Source: Pseudomonas sp. PDM04 (GTDB taxonomy: Bacteria > Pseudomonadota > Gammaproteobacteria > Pseudomonadales > Pseudomonadaceae). Taken from it: a stretch of 64,000 nucleotides of DNA. Made by a program: the position numbers and the translations under genes. The notes beneath the pieces were generated by a model. It was not told the DNA's origin and searched no databases. It saw nothing but the letters and a program-made list of their open reading frames with translations. Positions within the stretch are counted from its first letter, which is position 1; each line of letters opens with the position of its first letter. Positions 1-12,325 of this stretch are shown here, one piece after another. Location of the stretch: the NCBI RefSeq assembly GCF_014851765.1, contig NZ_JACVAI010000003.1:186001-250000 (forward strand), read 5' to 3'.

Positions 1-174
1 CAGCTGGAAAACGGCGGCGAAATCACTCTGCCAGGTATCGGCAAACTGAAAGTGACCGAGCGTCCTGCCCGTACTGGCCGTAACCCATCGACTGGCGCTG
101 CCATCGAAATCGCTGCCAAGAAAGTGATCAAGCTGGTTGTGGCCAAAGGCCTGACCGATGCGATCAACAAGTAA
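1..174 (+). CDS. HU family DNA-binding protein, 3' end only
   Basis: This is the C-terminal 57 residues of a histone-like HU protein, cut by the left window edge. The reading frame starts at base 1 and stops with TAA at 172-174. Visible residues include the beta-arm segment GRNPSTGAAI, with the conserved RNP that inserts into the minor groove, and the closing helix ending in DAINK. HU proteins are small dimeric nucleoid proteins that bend and compact DNA. A strong terminator follows within 10 bases, so this is the end of its transcript. Pseudomonas carries several HU paralogues and the fragment alone does not tell which one, so no symbol is given. Confidence 0.9.
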   Translation, partial: QLENGGEITLPGIGKLKVTERPARTGRNPSTGAAIEIAAKKVIKLVVAKGLTDAINK

Positions 175-182
175 GACGCAGT

Positions 183-226
183 AAAAAAAGCCGTGCTCCG
201 GAGCGATCCGGGCACGGCTTTTTTGT
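183..226. terminator. Rho-independent terminator, probably bidirectional
   Basis: An A-run is followed by the stem AGCCGTGC...GCACGGCT and a T-run. It sits just after the HU stop and before the 3' end of the converging rlmF gene. Because A and T runs flank the stem, it can end transcription from both sides. Confidence 0.9.
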
Positions 227-257
227 GCCTGTGTTTCAGCCTCTGTGGGAGGGCTGG

Positions 258-1280
258 TCAGTTTTTGCTCGCCCAACGCTGGCGCCACACCTGCTGCTGC
301 TCCCGGGTCTGGAAAGTCCAGGCGACGAAGCGGCTTTGTTTCTGCCCCTGGGCCATTTCCACCACCTGGCTGTGCAGGGCGCCGGCCTTTTTCAGCGCGG
401 CCTGAATCGCCGGCAGGTTCGAGGCTTTCGACACCAGCGTGCTGAACCATAAAACCTGCTGGCCCACCCGTGCGCTCTCGCTGATCAGTTGCGTGACGAA
501 ACGTGCCTCACCGCCCTCGCACCACAGCTCCGCTGCCTGGCCGCCAAAGTTCAGCACCGGCAGCTTGCGTTTCGGGTCGGCCTTGCCCAGCGCCCGCCAT
601 TTGCGGCTGCTGCCGCGTGTGGCTTCTTCCAGGGAGGCGTGGAACGGCGGGTTGCACATCGTCAGGTCAAATTGTTCGGTGCTTTCGAGCAAGCCCAGCA
701 GGATGTGTTTGCGCTCGGTCTGCTGGCGAATCTGGATGGCCTTGTTCAAACCGTTGGCCGCGACAATGGTTCTGGCCGAGGCGATGGCGGTGGTATCGAT
801 GTCCGACCCGACAAATTGCCAGCGGTAATCGCTGTGGCCGATCAGCGGATACACGCAATTGGCGCCAGTGCCCACGTCCAGCACCTTGACTGCGGTGCCA
901 CGGGGAATCATGCCGTCATTGCCGCTGGCCAGCAGGTCGGCGAGAAAGTGCACGTAATCGGCACGGCCAGGCACCGGCGGGCACAGGTAGTCGGCGGGAA
1001 TGTCCCAATGGGTAATGCCGTAGAACGCCTTGAGCAACGCCCGATTGAACACCCGCACCGCTTCCGGGCTGGCGAAGTCGATGCTTTCCTTGCCGTACGG
1101 ATTGATGATCACGAACTTCGCCAGCTCCGGCGTGCTTTTGATCAGTGCCGCAAAGTCGTAGCGACCCTGGTGGCGATTGCGCGGATGCAGGCTGGCCTTT
1201 TCCCGGGGTGCGACGTGTTTGGCCGGGGCCTCTGGGTCAGGCTTCTTGTGCGCGGGTCTGGGTGTACGAGGGACGGACAT
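258..1280 (-). CDS. rlmF: 23S rRNA (adenine-1618 N6) methyltransferase RlmF
   Basis: The product matches RlmF, which methylates N6 of A1618 in 23S rRNA using S-adenosylmethionine. The sequence shows the family opening [13 protein letters not shown], the Rossmann glycine motif [14 protein letters not shown], the acidic SDID strand end, and the catalytic NPPF tetrad in the segment [12 protein letters not shown]. It is about 340 residues long, with a basic Pro/Lys-rich N-terminal tail. The start is uncertain: I use the ATG at 1280 (MSVPRTPRP), but an in-frame ATG at 1301 is equally possible and neither has a clear Shine-Dalgarno. The ORF stays open further upstream, but that part overlaps a REP element and looks non-coding. 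The gene is monocistronic and converges on the HU gene. Confidence 0.92.
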   Translation of the reverse strand: MSVPRTPRPAHKKPDPEAPAKHVAPREKASLHPRNRHQGRYDFAALIKSTPELAKFVIINPYGKESIDFASPEAVRVFNRALLKAFYGITHWDIPADYLCPPVPGRADYVHFLADLLASGNDGMIPRGTAVKVLDVGTGANCVYPLIGHSDYRWQFVGSDIDTTAIASARTIVAANGLNKAIQIRQQTERKHILLGLLESTEQFDLTMCNPPFHASLEEATRGSSRKWRALGKADPKRKLPVLNFGGQAAELWCEGGEARFVTQLISESARVGQQVLWFSTLVSKASNLPAIQAALKKAGALHSQVVEMAQGQKQSRFVAWTFQTREQQQVWRQRWASKN

Positions 1281-1371
1281 GGTGGTGATCGATTCGGACA
1301 TGGCTGAAAGTGGCGGGCATTGTCCCACATCCAGCGGGTGTGAACCCAATCGCGAGATACAGGCCGCCCAC

Positions 1372-1400
1372 TGTGGGAGCGAGCAGGCTCGCACCCACAT
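1372..1400 (+). repeat. REP element, single
   Basis: TGTGGGAGCGAGCAGGCTCG followed by CACCCACA forms an imperfect palindrome of the REP type repeated through this window. It lies upstream of rlmF and just beyond the valS terminator. Confidence 0.75.
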
Positions 1401-1430
1401 GGAGATTTCATGGGGAGAAAAGGCAGGCAC

Positions 1431-1465
1431 AAAAAAGGGAGGCCGTTGCGGGCCTCCCTTTTTCG
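1431..1465 (-). terminator. Rho-independent terminator of valS
   Basis: The stem GGGAGGCC...GGCCTCCC has an A-run on the left (a T-run on the minus strand) and TTTTT on the right. It starts 14 bases after the valS stop on the minus strand. Confidence 0.92.
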
Positions 1466-1478
1466 TTACGACTTGCCG

Positions 1479-4325
1479 TTACAGGCTGGCAATCCGCGCG
1501 TGCTGCTCGGCCAACTTGCCCAGCGCCTGTTCGGCTTCGGCCAGCTTGGCGCGTTCTTTCTCGATGACTTCAGCCGGGGCCTTGTCGACGAAGCCGGCGT
1601 TGGACAGCTTGCCGCCGACCCGCTGGACTTCGCCCTGCAGGCGCTGGATTTCCTTGTCCAGACGCGCCAGTTCGGCGCCCTTGTCGATCAGCCCGGCCAT
1701 CGGCACCAGCACTTCCATCTCACCCACCAGTGCAGTGGCGGACAGCGGAGCTTCTTCGCCAGCGGCCAGCACGGTGATCGATTCCAGGCGCGCCAGTTTC
1801 TTCAGCAGCGCTTCGTTCTCGGTGAGGCGACGCTGATCTTCGGCACTGACGTTCTTCAGGAACAGCGGCAGCGGTTTGCCCGGGCCGATGTTCATTTCGC
1901 CACGGATGTTACGCGTGCCGAGCATCAGGCCCTTGAGCCATTCGATGTCGTCTTCGGCAGCCGGATCGATGCGCTCTTCGTTGGCCACCGGCCAGGCTTG
2001 CAGCATGATCGTCTTGCCTTCGATACCCGCCAGCGGCGCGATGCGCTGCCAGATTTCTTCGGTGATGAACGGCATGAACGGGTGCGCCAGGCGCAGGGCC
2101 ACTTCCAGTACGCGAACCAGTGTGCGACGGGTGCCGCGCTGGCGCTCGACCGGCGCGTTCTCGTCCCACAGCACGGGCTTGGACAGTTCCAGGTACCAGT
2201 CGCAGTACTGGTTCCAGATGAACTCGTACAAGGCTTGTGCGGCCAGGTCGAAACGGAACTGGTCGAGCTGACGGGTCACTTCGGCTTCGGTCCGTTGCAG
2301 CTGCGAAATGATCCAGCGGTCGGCCAGCGACAATTCGTAGGCCTCGCCGTTCTGGCCGCAGTCCTCACCCTTGTCCAGCACATAGCGCGCGGCGTTCCAG
2401 ATCTTGTTGCAGAAGTTGCGATAGCCTTCCACTCGACCCATGTCGAACTTGATGTCACGGCCGGTGGACGCCAGCGAGCAGAAGGTGAAGCGCAGGGCGT
2501 CGGTGCCGTAGCTGGCGATGCCTTCGGCGAACTCGTCGCGGGTCTGCTTCTCGATCTTCTTCGCCAGTTTTGGCTGCATCATGCCGGAGGTGCGTTTCTG
2601 CACCAGTGCCTCGAGCTCGATGCCGTCGATGATGTCCAGCGGGTCCAGGACGTTACCCTTGGACTTGGACATCTTCTGGCCCTGGCCATCACGCACCAGG
2701 CCATGCACGTAAACGGTCTTGAACGGGACCTGCGGGGTGCCGTCCTCATTCTTGATCAGGTGCATGGTCAGCATGATCATCCGGGCAACCCAGAAGAAAA
2801 TGATGTCGAAGCCCGTCACCAGCACGTCGGTGGAGTGGAATTTCTTCAGGAATTCGGTCTTCTCCGGCCAGCCCAGGGTGGAGAACGTCCACAGACCGGA
2901 ACTGAACCAGGTATCGAGAACGTCGTTGTCCTGTTGCAGCGTCACGTCCGCGCCGAGGTTGTGCTTGGCGCGCACTTCGGCCTCGTCGCGACCGACGTAG
3001 ACCTTGCCCGACTCGTCGTACCAGGCTGGAATGCGGTGACCCCACCACAGCTGACGGCTGATGCACCAGTCCTGGATGTCGCGCATCCACGAGAAGTACA
3101 TGTTTTCGTACTGCTTGGGCACGAACTGGATACGGCCGTCTTCCACGGCGGCAATCGCCGGCTCGGCCAGCGGTTTGGTCGATACGTACCATTGGTCGGT
3201 CAGCCACGGCTCGATCACGGTGCCGGAGCGGTCGCCTTTCGGGACTTTCAGGCTGTGGTCGTCAACGCTGACCAGCAGGCCGGCGGCGTCGAAGGCGGCA
3301 ACGATCTGCTTGCGCGCTTCAAAACGGTCGAGGCCGGCGTACTCGGCCGGGATCTTGCCGTCGATGCTGTCGTTCAGCGTGCCGTCAAGGTTGAACGCCT
3401 GCACGGCGGGCAGCACGCTGGCATTCTTGTCGAAGATGTTCAGCAGCGGCAGGTTGTGGCGCTTGCCGACTTCGTAGTCGTTGAAATCGTGGGCCGGGGT
3501 GATTTTCACGCAGCCGGTGCCGAATTCAGGGTCGCAATAATCGTCGCCGATGATCGGAATGCGGCGGCCGACCAGCGGCAGCTCGACAAAGTGGCCGATC
3601 AGGGCTTTGTAACGTTCGTCGTTCGGGTTCACCGCGACGGCGGAGTCGCCGAGCATGGTTTCCGGGCGAGTGGTCGCGACGATCAGGTAGTCCTTGTCCT
3701 CAGCGGTCCTGGCGCCGTCAGCCAGCGGATACTTGAGGTTCCACAGGAAGCCTTTTTCGTCGTGGTTTTCCACTTCGAGGTCGGAGATCGCCGTGTGCAG
3801 CTTGGTGTCCCAGTTGACCAGGCGCTTGCCGCGGTAGATCAGGCCGTCTTCGTGCAGGCGCACGAAGGCTTCCTTCACGGCCTCGGAAAGCCCGTCATCC
3901 ATGGTGAAGCGCTCGCGGCTCCAGTCCACGGACGAGCCGAGGCGGCGGATCTGGCGGCTGATGTTGCCACCGGACTGATCCTTCCATTCCCAGACCTTCT
4001 CGAGGAATTTCTCGCGGCCCAGGTCGTGGCGATTCTGGCCCTGGGCTTCCAGTTGGCGCTCCACCAGCATTTGCGTGGCGATACCCGCGTGGTCGGTGCC
4101 CGGCTGCCACAGGGTGTTGCGACCCTGCATGCGACGGAAACGGATCAGGGCGTCCATGATCGCGTTGTTGAAGCCATGACCCATGTGCAGGCTGCCGGTG
4201 ACGTTCGGCGGCGGGATCATGATGGTGTAGGACTCGCCCGCGCCTTGCGGGGCGAAGTAATTCTCGGACTCCCAGGTGTTGTACCAGGAAGTTTCAATGG
4301 CGTGCGGCTGGTAGGTCTTATCCAT
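1479..4325 (-). CDS. valS: Valine-tRNA ligase
   Basis: The 948-residue class I aminoacyl-tRNA synthetase charges tRNA-Val and edits mischarged threonine. The HIGH signature appears as HMGH at residues 47-50 after PPPNVTG, and KMSKS lies at 551-555. The CP1 editing domain lies between them, with the motif [10 protein letters not shown]. The C-terminus (about 880-948) is rich in Leu, Glu and Lys and reads as the coiled-coil arm typical of ValRS. Length and ends fit the family. The gene is last in the minus-strand run pepA-holC-small gene-valS and has a clear terminator. A 204-base gap with a REP pair separates it from the small gene, so it may also have its own promoter. Confidence 0.98.
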   Translation of the reverse strand: MDKTYQPHAIETSWYNTWESENYFAPQGAGESYTIMIPPPNVTGSLHMGHGFNNAIMDALIRFRRMQGRNTLWQPGTDHAGIATQMLVERQLEAQGQNRHDLGREKFLEKVWEWKDQSGGNISRQIRRLGSSVDWSRERFTMDDGLSEAVKEAFVRLHEDGLIYRGKRLVNWDTKLHTAISDLEVENHDEKGFLWNLKYPLADGARTAEDKDYLIVATTRPETMLGDSAVAVNPNDERYKALIGHFVELPLVGRRIPIIGDDYCDPEFGTGCVKITPAHDFNDYEVGKRHNLPLLNIFDKNASVLPAVQAFNLDGTLNDSIDGKIPAEYAGLDRFEARKQIVAAFDAAGLLVSVDDHSLKVPKGDRSGTVIEPWLTDQWYVSTKPLAEPAIAAVEDGRIQFVPKQYENMYFSWMRDIQDWCISRQLWWGHRIPAWYDESGKVYVGRDEAEVRAKHNLGADVTLQQDNDVLDTWFSSGLWTFSTLGWPEKTEFLKKFHSTDVLVTGFDIIFFWVARMIMLTMHLIKNEDGTPQVPFKTVYVHGLVRDGQGQKMSKSKGNVLDPLDIIDGIELEALVQKRTSGMMQPKLAKKIEKQTRDEFAEGIASYGTDALRFTFCSLASTGRDIKFDMGRVEGYRNFCNKIWNAARYVLDKGEDCGQNGEAYELSLADRWIISQLQRTEAEVTRQLDQFRFDLAAQALYEFIWNQYCDWYLELSKPVLWDENAPVERQRGTRRTLVRVLEVALRLAHPFMPFITEEIWQRIAPLAGIEGKTIMLQAWPVANEERIDPAAEDDIEWLKGLMLGTRNIRGEMNIGPGKPLPLFLKNVSAEDQRRLTENEALLKKLARLESITVLAAGEEAPLSATALVGEMEVLVPMAGLIDKGAELARLDKEIQRLQGEVQRVGGKLSNAGFVDKAPAEVIEKERAKLAEAEQALGKLAEQHARIASL

Positions 4326-4437
4326 GCGCGGCGGGACCCTATTGGCATCAATTCAGGAAAAGCCGACGAGTATAGCGGGGCGCGGGGCGCAGGGCGAGCG
4401 GGGGCGGACAGGGCGTGCCCTGGAAAGCGCTGGAGTC

Positions 4438-4523
4438 ACCTGTGGGAGCGAGCCTGCTCGCGATAGCGGTCTGTCGGTGACCGATCAAGCTGGCAGTTGG
4501 ATCGCCATCGCGAGCAGGGGGGA
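4438..4523 (+). repeat. REP doublet (REPIN), right half degenerate
   Basis: The left half is TGTGGGAGCGAGCCTGCTCG from 4441 and the inverted right half contains TCGCGAGCAG at 4508-4517. The pair is separated by about 50 bases. It lies between valS and the small gene upstream of it. Confidence 0.8.
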
Positions 4524-4529
4524 GGTGAA

Positions 4530-4901
4530 TCAGTCGTTGTACTGGCTGAGCAACCGCTCCATCCGCGCACTCAGGCGGCGTTTGATTTCTGTCTCGATGT
4601 GCGGGGCGAAGTCATCGATCACGTCCTGCATGATCAATTGCGCGGCGGCGCGCAGTTCGCTGTCCAGGTGCAGCAGGGCGTCAGGGCCCGCGCTGGTCTT
4701 CGGCGTGGCTGGCGGCGGTTCGACAGTGGGCTGGCTGGCGCTGACCGTGTCGAACAGCATGGGAATCTGTTCCTGTTCGCCGGCCTCGACCGTGTCGGTC
4801 AGCAGCGGCGGTTGCAGGTTGTCATCACCGAGCAACTGGCGGATCGACTCGAGGTCATCCAGCAGGTGCGCGGGTTTTTGCAGCGGTTTTGGAGTGTCCA
4901 T
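4530..4901 (-). CDS. Conserved hypothetical protein between holC and valS
   Basis: A 123-residue acidic protein starting MDTPKPLQKP. I do not recognise a characterised domain. The first 70 residues are Pro/Thr/Glu-rich and look disordered. The last 50 (DALLHLDSELRAAAQLIMQD to RLLSQYND) look alpha-helical and amphipathic. The ORF is open upstream into holC in another frame, but the ATG at 4901 is the sensible start: it lies 8 bases after the holC stop and gives a normal coding pattern. Pseudomonas genomes keep a small gene at this place between the polymerase III chi subunit and valS, so translation with holC is likely. Whether it works with holC is not known from the sequence. Confidence 0.8.
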   Translation of the reverse strand: MDTPKPLQKPAHLLDDLESIRQLLGDDNLQPPLLTDTVEAGEQEQIPMLFDTVSASQPTVEPPPATPKTSAGPDALLHLDSELRAAAQLIMQDVIDDFAPHIETEIKRRLSARMERLLSQYND

Positions 4902-4909
4902 CGGAATGC

Positions 4910-5338
4910 TCAGAGTCGCTGTAAACGGTGATCTTGCAGAGGATAGCCCTGTTCGCGGTAGAAACGGAAACTCTCCCGCGCCGCTGCGCGAATCGTCGGG
5001 TCTTCCACCACCACTTCCGCCACGCGGGCGAATTGGCGGGCGAAGGCCGGGACTTTCAGGTCCAGGTTGACCAGCAGATCCTGGTGTTGGCCGCAGTCGT
5101 CGCCAAGACCCAGCACAATCGAACCGTCCGGCTCGCTGTCGGCCGGGCCGTGGGGCACGAAGCTTTCGCCCTTGAAGGTCCACAGGCGCGCATCGAGATC
5201 GTCACGCTGGGCGGCATCGCTGCAATGCAGGTAGATGCGGTGACCCATGCGCCAGGCTTTCTCGGTGAGCTTGCAGGCGAAATCCATCCGTGCCGAAGGA
5301 TCGGCGCTGGGCAGGATATAAAAGTCGACTTTGGTCAT
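4910..5338 (-). CDS. holC: DNA polymerase III chi subunit
   Basis: The 142-residue protein begins MTKVDFYILP and matches HolC, the clamp-loader accessory subunit that joins psi to single-strand DNA-binding protein. Family marks include the opening FYxLP strand, the ACKLTEKAWRMGHRIYLHCSD segment typical of chi proteins, the WTFKGESFVPH stretch and the closing FRFYREQGYPLQDHRL. It sits between pepA and the small gene before valS, the order found in many gammaproteobacteria. The stop is only 8 bases from the next start, so the two are probably co-translated. A perfect-stemmed hairpin lies just upstream. Confidence 0.95.
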   Translation of the reverse strand: MTKVDFYILPSADPSARMDFACKLTEKAWRMGHRIYLHCSDAAQRDDLDARLWTFKGESFVPHGPADSEPDGSIVLGLGDDCGQHQDLLVNLDLKVPAFARQFARVAEVVVEDPTIRAAARESFRFYREQGYPLQDHRLQRL

Positions 5339-5355
5339 TGCGGTTCCTGAGCCAG

Positions 5356-5384
5356 GAACAGCGTCCTTTATAGAGGACGCTGCT
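5356..5384 (-). other. Hairpin between pepA and holC
   Basis: The stem CAGCGTCC...GGACGCTG lies in the 60-base spacer between pepA and holC. No T-run follows on the minus strand, so it is more likely an RNA processing, stability or attenuation element than a full terminator. Confidence 0.6.
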
Positions 5385-5398
5385 CAAGGTCATCGGTT

Positions 5399-7009
<1,611 letters not shown>

Positions 7010-7130
7010 CTACCGGCGCCTGACAACCCTCGACGGCATGAATGTGCAGCGGTCGATCCACGTTCGAGTGCTCGTTGTGGACATCAAGGATGACGCGCGC
7101 CGACTCATGGCCCGCGTTGTCTGGACTCCC

Positions 7131-7156
7131 GTCGCGAGCCGGCTCGCTCGCGCAGG
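7131..7156 (-). repeat. Degenerate REP-like palindrome
   Basis: TCGCGAGCCGGCTCGCTCGC resembles the GAGCCGGCTCGC REP variant seen near 49.1 kb but lacks the usual CCCACA end. Confidence 0.5.
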
Positions 7157-7172
7157 GTCGATGCATTGCGCA

Positions 7173-7201
7173 GTGACAGGCGCACTCAATCACAGGATAA
7201 T
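7173..7201 (+). promoter_or_regulatory. Probable sigma-70 promoter of lptFG
   Basis: GTGACA, a 17-base spacer and GATAAT form a good -35/-10 pair. The predicted start near 7208 gives an 85-base leader before lptF. Confidence 0.6.
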
Positions 7202-7292
7202 GCGCCAAATTTTTCGGCGGCTCTGTCTTGCGGGCTGCCTGATACATTCGCTTGTCTGGCCGCCTTCGCCTGACAACCCTGGAGTGTCTGGT

Positions 7293-8411
7293 TTGATCGT
7301 CTTCCGTTATTTATCCCGCGAAGTCCTGTTGACCTTGAGCGCCGTGAGTGCGGTGCTGCTGGTCATCATCATGAGCGGGCGCTTCATCAAATACCTCGCG
7401 CAGGCAGCCTCGGGCCAGCTCGATCCGGGCTCGTTGTTCCTGATCATGGGCTTTCGCCTGCCGGGCTTCTTGCAACTGATCCTGCCGCTGGGGCTGTTTC
7501 TCGGCATCCTGCTGTCCTACGGCCGCCTCTACCTCGAAAGCGAAATGACCGTGCTGTCGGCCACGGGCATGAGCCAGCAGCGCCTGCTGCGCATGACCCT
7601 GTTCCCGGCCGCGATCGTGGCGGTTGTGGTGGCCTGGTTGAGCCTGAGCCTGGCCCCTCAGGGTGCCAATCAGTTTCAGTTGCTGCTGAACAAGCAGGAC
7701 GCCCTGACCGAATTCGACACCCTGGAGCCCGGCCGTTTCCAGGCGTTGCGCGATGGGACGCGGGTGACCTACACCGAGCAACTGTCCGATGACCGCGTCA
7801 ACCTGGCGGGTGTGTTCATTTCCCAGAAAAATCTCGGTTCGGATAACAAGGACCGTGGGATTTCCGTGCTGGTGGCCGAGAAGGGCCGTCAGGAAATCCG
7901 CCCTGATGGCAACCGCTACCTGATTCTCGACAACGGCTACCGTTACGACGGCAACCCGGGGCAGGCCGATTACCGGGCGATCAAGTACGACGAATATGGC
8001 GTCCTGCTGCCCAAGCCGGATGTCAGCGATGAAGTCACCGACCGCGACGCCATGACCACCGCGTCCCTGGTGGGCAGCGATGACATCCGTTCGCGCACCG
8101 AGCTGCAATGGCGCTTGTCCCTGCCGTTGCTGGTGTTCATCGTGACCCTGATGGCGGTGCCGCTGTCGCGGGTGAATCCGCGCCAGGGTCGTTTTCTCAA
8201 GCTGCTGCCGGCGATTCTTCTTTATATGGCCTACCTCACCATCCTGATTGCCGCCCGCGGCGCCCTTGAAAAGGGCAAGATTGCGCCAGCACTGGGGCTG
8301 TGGTGGGTGCACGGGATATTCCTGGTCATCGGTCTGGGCCTGCTGTACTGGGAACCTTTGCGCTTGAAGATGGCAAGCCGTCGCAGCGCGCTGGAGGTGG
8401 CCCGTGGTTAA
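7293..8411 (+). CDS. lptF: LPS export ABC transporter permease LptF
   Basis: The 372-residue inner-membrane protein is half of the LptB2FG complex that extracts lipopolysaccharide and feeds it to the periplasmic Lpt bridge. It begins MIVFRYLSREVLLTLSAVSA. Transmembrane segments lie near residues 12-34, 52-74 and 97-118, then a periplasmic beta-jellyroll domain (about 125-265), then three more helices to the end. The start is TTG at 7293, supported by GGAG 8 bases upstream and by the family N-terminus. A longer ORF reaching 7038 would run through the promoter region and is rejected. It overlaps lptG by 8 bases, so the two permeases are co-translated. Confidence 0.96.
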   Translation: MIVFRYLSREVLLTLSAVSAVLLVIIMSGRFIKYLAQAASGQLDPGSLFLIMGFRLPGFLQLILPLGLFLGILLSYGRLYLESEMTVLSATGMSQQRLLRMTLFPAAIVAVVVAWLSLSLAPQGANQFQLLLNKQDALTEFDTLEPGRFQALRDGTRVTYTEQLSDDRVNLAGVFISQKNLGSDNKDRGISVLVAEKGRQEIRPDGNRYLILDNGYRYDGNPGQADYRAIKYDEYGVLLPKPDVSDEVTDRDAMTTASLVGSDDIRSRTELQWRLSLPLLVFIVTLMAVPLSRVNPRQGRFLKLLPAILLYMAYLTILIAARGALEKGKIAPALGLWWVHGIFLVIGLGLLYWEPLRLKMASRRSALEVARG

Positions 8412-9465
8412 GCTCGACCGCTACATCGGCAGCAGCGTGTTCATGGCGATCCTCGCGGTTTTGGGGATCATTCTCGGCCTGGCAACATTGTTCGCGTTCA
8501 TCGACGAGATGGGCGATGCCAGCGATACCTATACGCTCCTCGATATCCTCAGCTACGTCTTGCTGACCGCACCGCGTCGTTTGTACGACATGCTGCCAAT
8601 GGCCGCGTTGATCGGTTGCCTGATCGGCCTCGGCAGCCTGGCCAGCAACAGCGAGCTGACCATCATGCGCGCCGCTGGCGTGTCGATTGGCCGGATCGTC
8701 TGGGCGGTCATGAAGCCGATGCTGGTCCTGATGCTGGTCGGTGTGCTGATTGGCGAATACATCGCCCCGGCGACCGAAAGCACCGCCCAGGCCAATCGTT
8801 CGCTGGCCCAGGGCAGTGGCGACGCGCAAAGTGCCAAGCACGGTATGTGGCACCGTCAGGGCGACGAGTTCATTCACGTCAACTCGGTGCAACCCAACGG
8901 CATTCTGTACGGTGTGACCCGTTATCACTTCGACAAGGAGCGGCACATGCTCTCGGCGAGCTTTTCCAAGCGTGCCGAGTTCGACAAGGATCACTGGCAG
9001 CTCAGCGACGTCACCACCACGCTGTTCCATGAGCGCAGTACCGAAGTGGTGAACTCGCCTGTCGAGCGCTGGAACGTCGCCCTGAGCCCGCAATTGCTGA
9101 GCACCGTGGTGATGGCCCCCGAATCGCTGTCGATCACCGGTTTGTGGGGTTACATCCACTACCTCGCGGAGCAGGGGCTCAACAACGGCCGTTACTGGCT
9201 GGCATTTTGGGTCAAGGTGTTGCAGCCGTTGGTCACCGCTGCCCTGGTGCTGATGGCGATCTCCTTCATTTTCGGTCCGCTGCGCTCGGTGACCCTCGGT
9301 CAGCGGGTGTTCACCGGCGTGTTGGTGGGGTTCACCTTCCGCATCGTCCAGGATCTGCTCGGGCCTTCGAGCCTGGTGTTCGGCTTTTCGCCGCTGTTCG
9401 CGGTGCTGGTTCCGGCGGGTATATGCGCCCTGGCCGGGGTCTGGTTGTTGCGCCGCGCCGGTTGA
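8404..9465 (+). CDS. lptG: LPS export ABC transporter permease LptG
   Basis: The 353-residue partner of LptF begins MVKLDRYIGSSVFMAILAVL. It has the same plan: three N-terminal membrane helices, a periplasmic domain (about 130-260) and three C-terminal helices ending LLRRAG. The family segment SNSELTIMRAAGVS, a cytoplasmic coupling region that contacts LptB, lies near residues 81-94. The start is GTG at 8404, inside the lptF 3' end, so translation is coupled through an 8-base overlap. A terminator follows about 30 bases after the stop, closing a two-gene operon. LptB and the rest of the machine are not in this window. Confidence 0.96.
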   Translation: MVKLDRYIGSSVFMAILAVLGIILGLATLFAFIDEMGDASDTYTLLDILSYVLLTAPRRLYDMLPMAALIGCLIGLGSLASNSELTIMRAAGVSIGRIVWAVMKPMLVLMLVGVLIGEYIAPATESTAQANRSLAQGSGDAQSAKHGMWHRQGDEFIHVNSVQPNGILYGVTRYHFDKERHMLSASFSKRAEFDKDHWQLSDVTTTLFHERSTEVVNSPVERWNVALSPQLLSTVVMAPESLSITGLWGYIHYLAEQGLNNGRYWLAFWVKVLQPLVTAALVLMAISFIFGPLRSVTLGQRVFTGVLVGFTFRIVQDLLGPSSLVFGFSPLFAVLVPAGICALAGVWLLRRAG

Positions 9466-9494
9466 TACCGGCGGTTTCCAGCCCTTGCAGCCGA

Positions 9495-9530
9495 TAAAAA
9501 CGCCCCTGTCGCCAGACCGGGGCTTTTTTA
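9495..9530 (+). terminator. Rho-independent terminator of lptFG
   Basis: GCCCC...GGGGC stem followed by TTTTTT, about 30 bases after the lptG stop. Confidence 0.88.
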
Positions 9531-9553
9531 CAGGTGCCGTCTGACCTGCGAAC

Positions 9554-9583
9554 GTGACGCTTGCGCCGTGGATCAGGTACAAT
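9554..9583 (+). promoter_or_regulatory. Possible promoter of the lepA operon
   Basis: GTGACG, an 18-base spacer and TACAAT, lying between the lptG terminator and the lepA start. Confidence 0.45.
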
Positions 9584-9635
9584 TCCCGGCTATTTTTCGG
9601 CGGGCTATGCCTGCAGCCTTTTTGAGTGTTGATCC

Positions 9636-11435
<1,800 letters not shown>

Positions 11436-11440
11436 GTCCT

Positions 11441-12295
11441 ATGTCACTAAATTTCCCGCTGTTGCTGGTCATCGCCGTGTTCGTCTGCGGCCTCCTGGCG
11501 TTGCTCGATCTGGTTTTCCTGGCGCCGCGCCGGCGTGCCGCCATCGCCTCCTATCAGGGCAGCGTCAGCCAGCCTGACGGGGTGGTGCTCGAGAAACTGA
11601 ACAAGGAACCGTTGCTGGTCGAGTACGGCAAGTCGTTCTTCCCGGTGCTGTTCATCGTGCTGGTCCTGCGTTCGTTCCTGGTGGAACCGTTCCAGATCCC
11701 GTCCGGCTCGATGAAACCGACCCTGGACGTGGGCGACTTCATCCTGGTGAACAAGTTCTCCTACGGGATCCGCCTGCCGGTCATCGACAAGAAAGTCATC
11801 GAGCTGGGTGATCCGCAGCGCGGCGATGTGATGGTGTTCCGCTATCCGAGCGATCCCAACGTCAACTACATCAAGCGTGTGGTGGGGCTGCCGGGTGACC
11901 AGGTGCGTTACACCGCCGACAAGCGACTGTTCGTCAATGGCGAGTCGATTGCCGAGCAACTGGTCGGTTCCGAGCCGGGCACCCTGGGCAGCGCCGAGCT
12001 CTACAAGGAAAAACTCGGTGCCGCCGAGCACCTGATCCGCAAGGAAATGAGCCGTTACCGCGCCGCGCCGGACCATACCTGGACCGTGCCTGCCGGGCAC
12101 TATTTCATGATGGGCGACAACCGCGACAATTCCAACGACAGTCGTTACTGGGATGATCCGACCATTCCCAAGGACCTGCTGGGCATGGTTCCCGACAAGA
12201 ATATCGTCGGCAAGGCCTTCGCAGTCTGGATGAGCTGGCCGGAACCCAAACTCAGTCACCTGCCGAACTTCTCGCGGGTTGGCCTGATCAAGTAA
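11441..12295 (+). CDS. lepB: Signal peptidase I
   Basis: The 284-residue membrane peptidase removes signal peptides from exported proteins. Two N-terminal membrane helices (about residues 4-28 and 66-80) precede the periplasmic catalytic domain. The catalytic serine lies in IPSGSM at residue 90 and the general-base lysine in YIKRVVG at residue 145, the same numbers as in the E. coli enzyme. The MGDNRDNSNDSRYW box is intact. It is directly downstream of lepA (5-base gap). A perfect 9-base-pair hairpin follows the stop, then rnc. Confidence 0.98.
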   Translation: MSLNFPLLLVIAVFVCGLLALLDLVFLAPRRRAAIASYQGSVSQPDGVVLEKLNKEPLLVEYGKSFFPVLFIVLVLRSFLVEPFQIPSGSMKPTLDVGDFILVNKFSYGIRLPVIDKKVIELGDPQRGDVMVFRYPSDPNVNYIKRVVGLPGDQVRYTADKRLFVNGESIAEQLVGSEPGTLGSAELYKEKLGAAEHLIRKEMSRYRAAPDHTWTVPAGHYFMMGDNRDNSNDSRYWDDPTIPKDLLGMVPDKNIVGKAFAVWMSWPEPKLSHLPNFSRVGLIK

Positions 12296-12302
12296 TCACA
12301 CG

Positions 12303-12325
12303 CGGCGCTGTTCAACACAGCGCCG
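12303..12325 (+). other. Hairpin in the lepB-rnc spacer
   Basis: CGGCGCTGT and ACAGCGCCG form a perfect 9-base-pair stem with a TCAAC loop. No T-run follows, so a simple terminator is unlikely. As it lies in the leader of the RNase III gene, it could be a processing site. The remaining 150 bases to rnc hold no convincing gene. Confidence 0.6.

Larger units (their letters stand above)
7017..7280 (+). repeat. 14-base direct repeat pair bracketing the lptF promoter
   Basis: CGCCTGACAACCCT occurs exactly at 7017-7030 and again at 7267-7280. The second copy ends immediately before the GGAG ribosome-binding site of lptF. The 236 bases between the copies hold the promoter and a REP-like palindrome. 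Confidence 0.85.

Noticed and set aside
1281..1430. N-terminal extension of RlmF
   Set aside because: The extension overlaps a REP palindrome, is not family-like, and lacks a ribosome site.
1410..4466. Long plus-strand ORF of 1018 codons antisense to valS
   Set aside because: It is the shadow of valS in GC-rich DNA; the minus-strand product has all ValRS motifs, and the antisense product has none.
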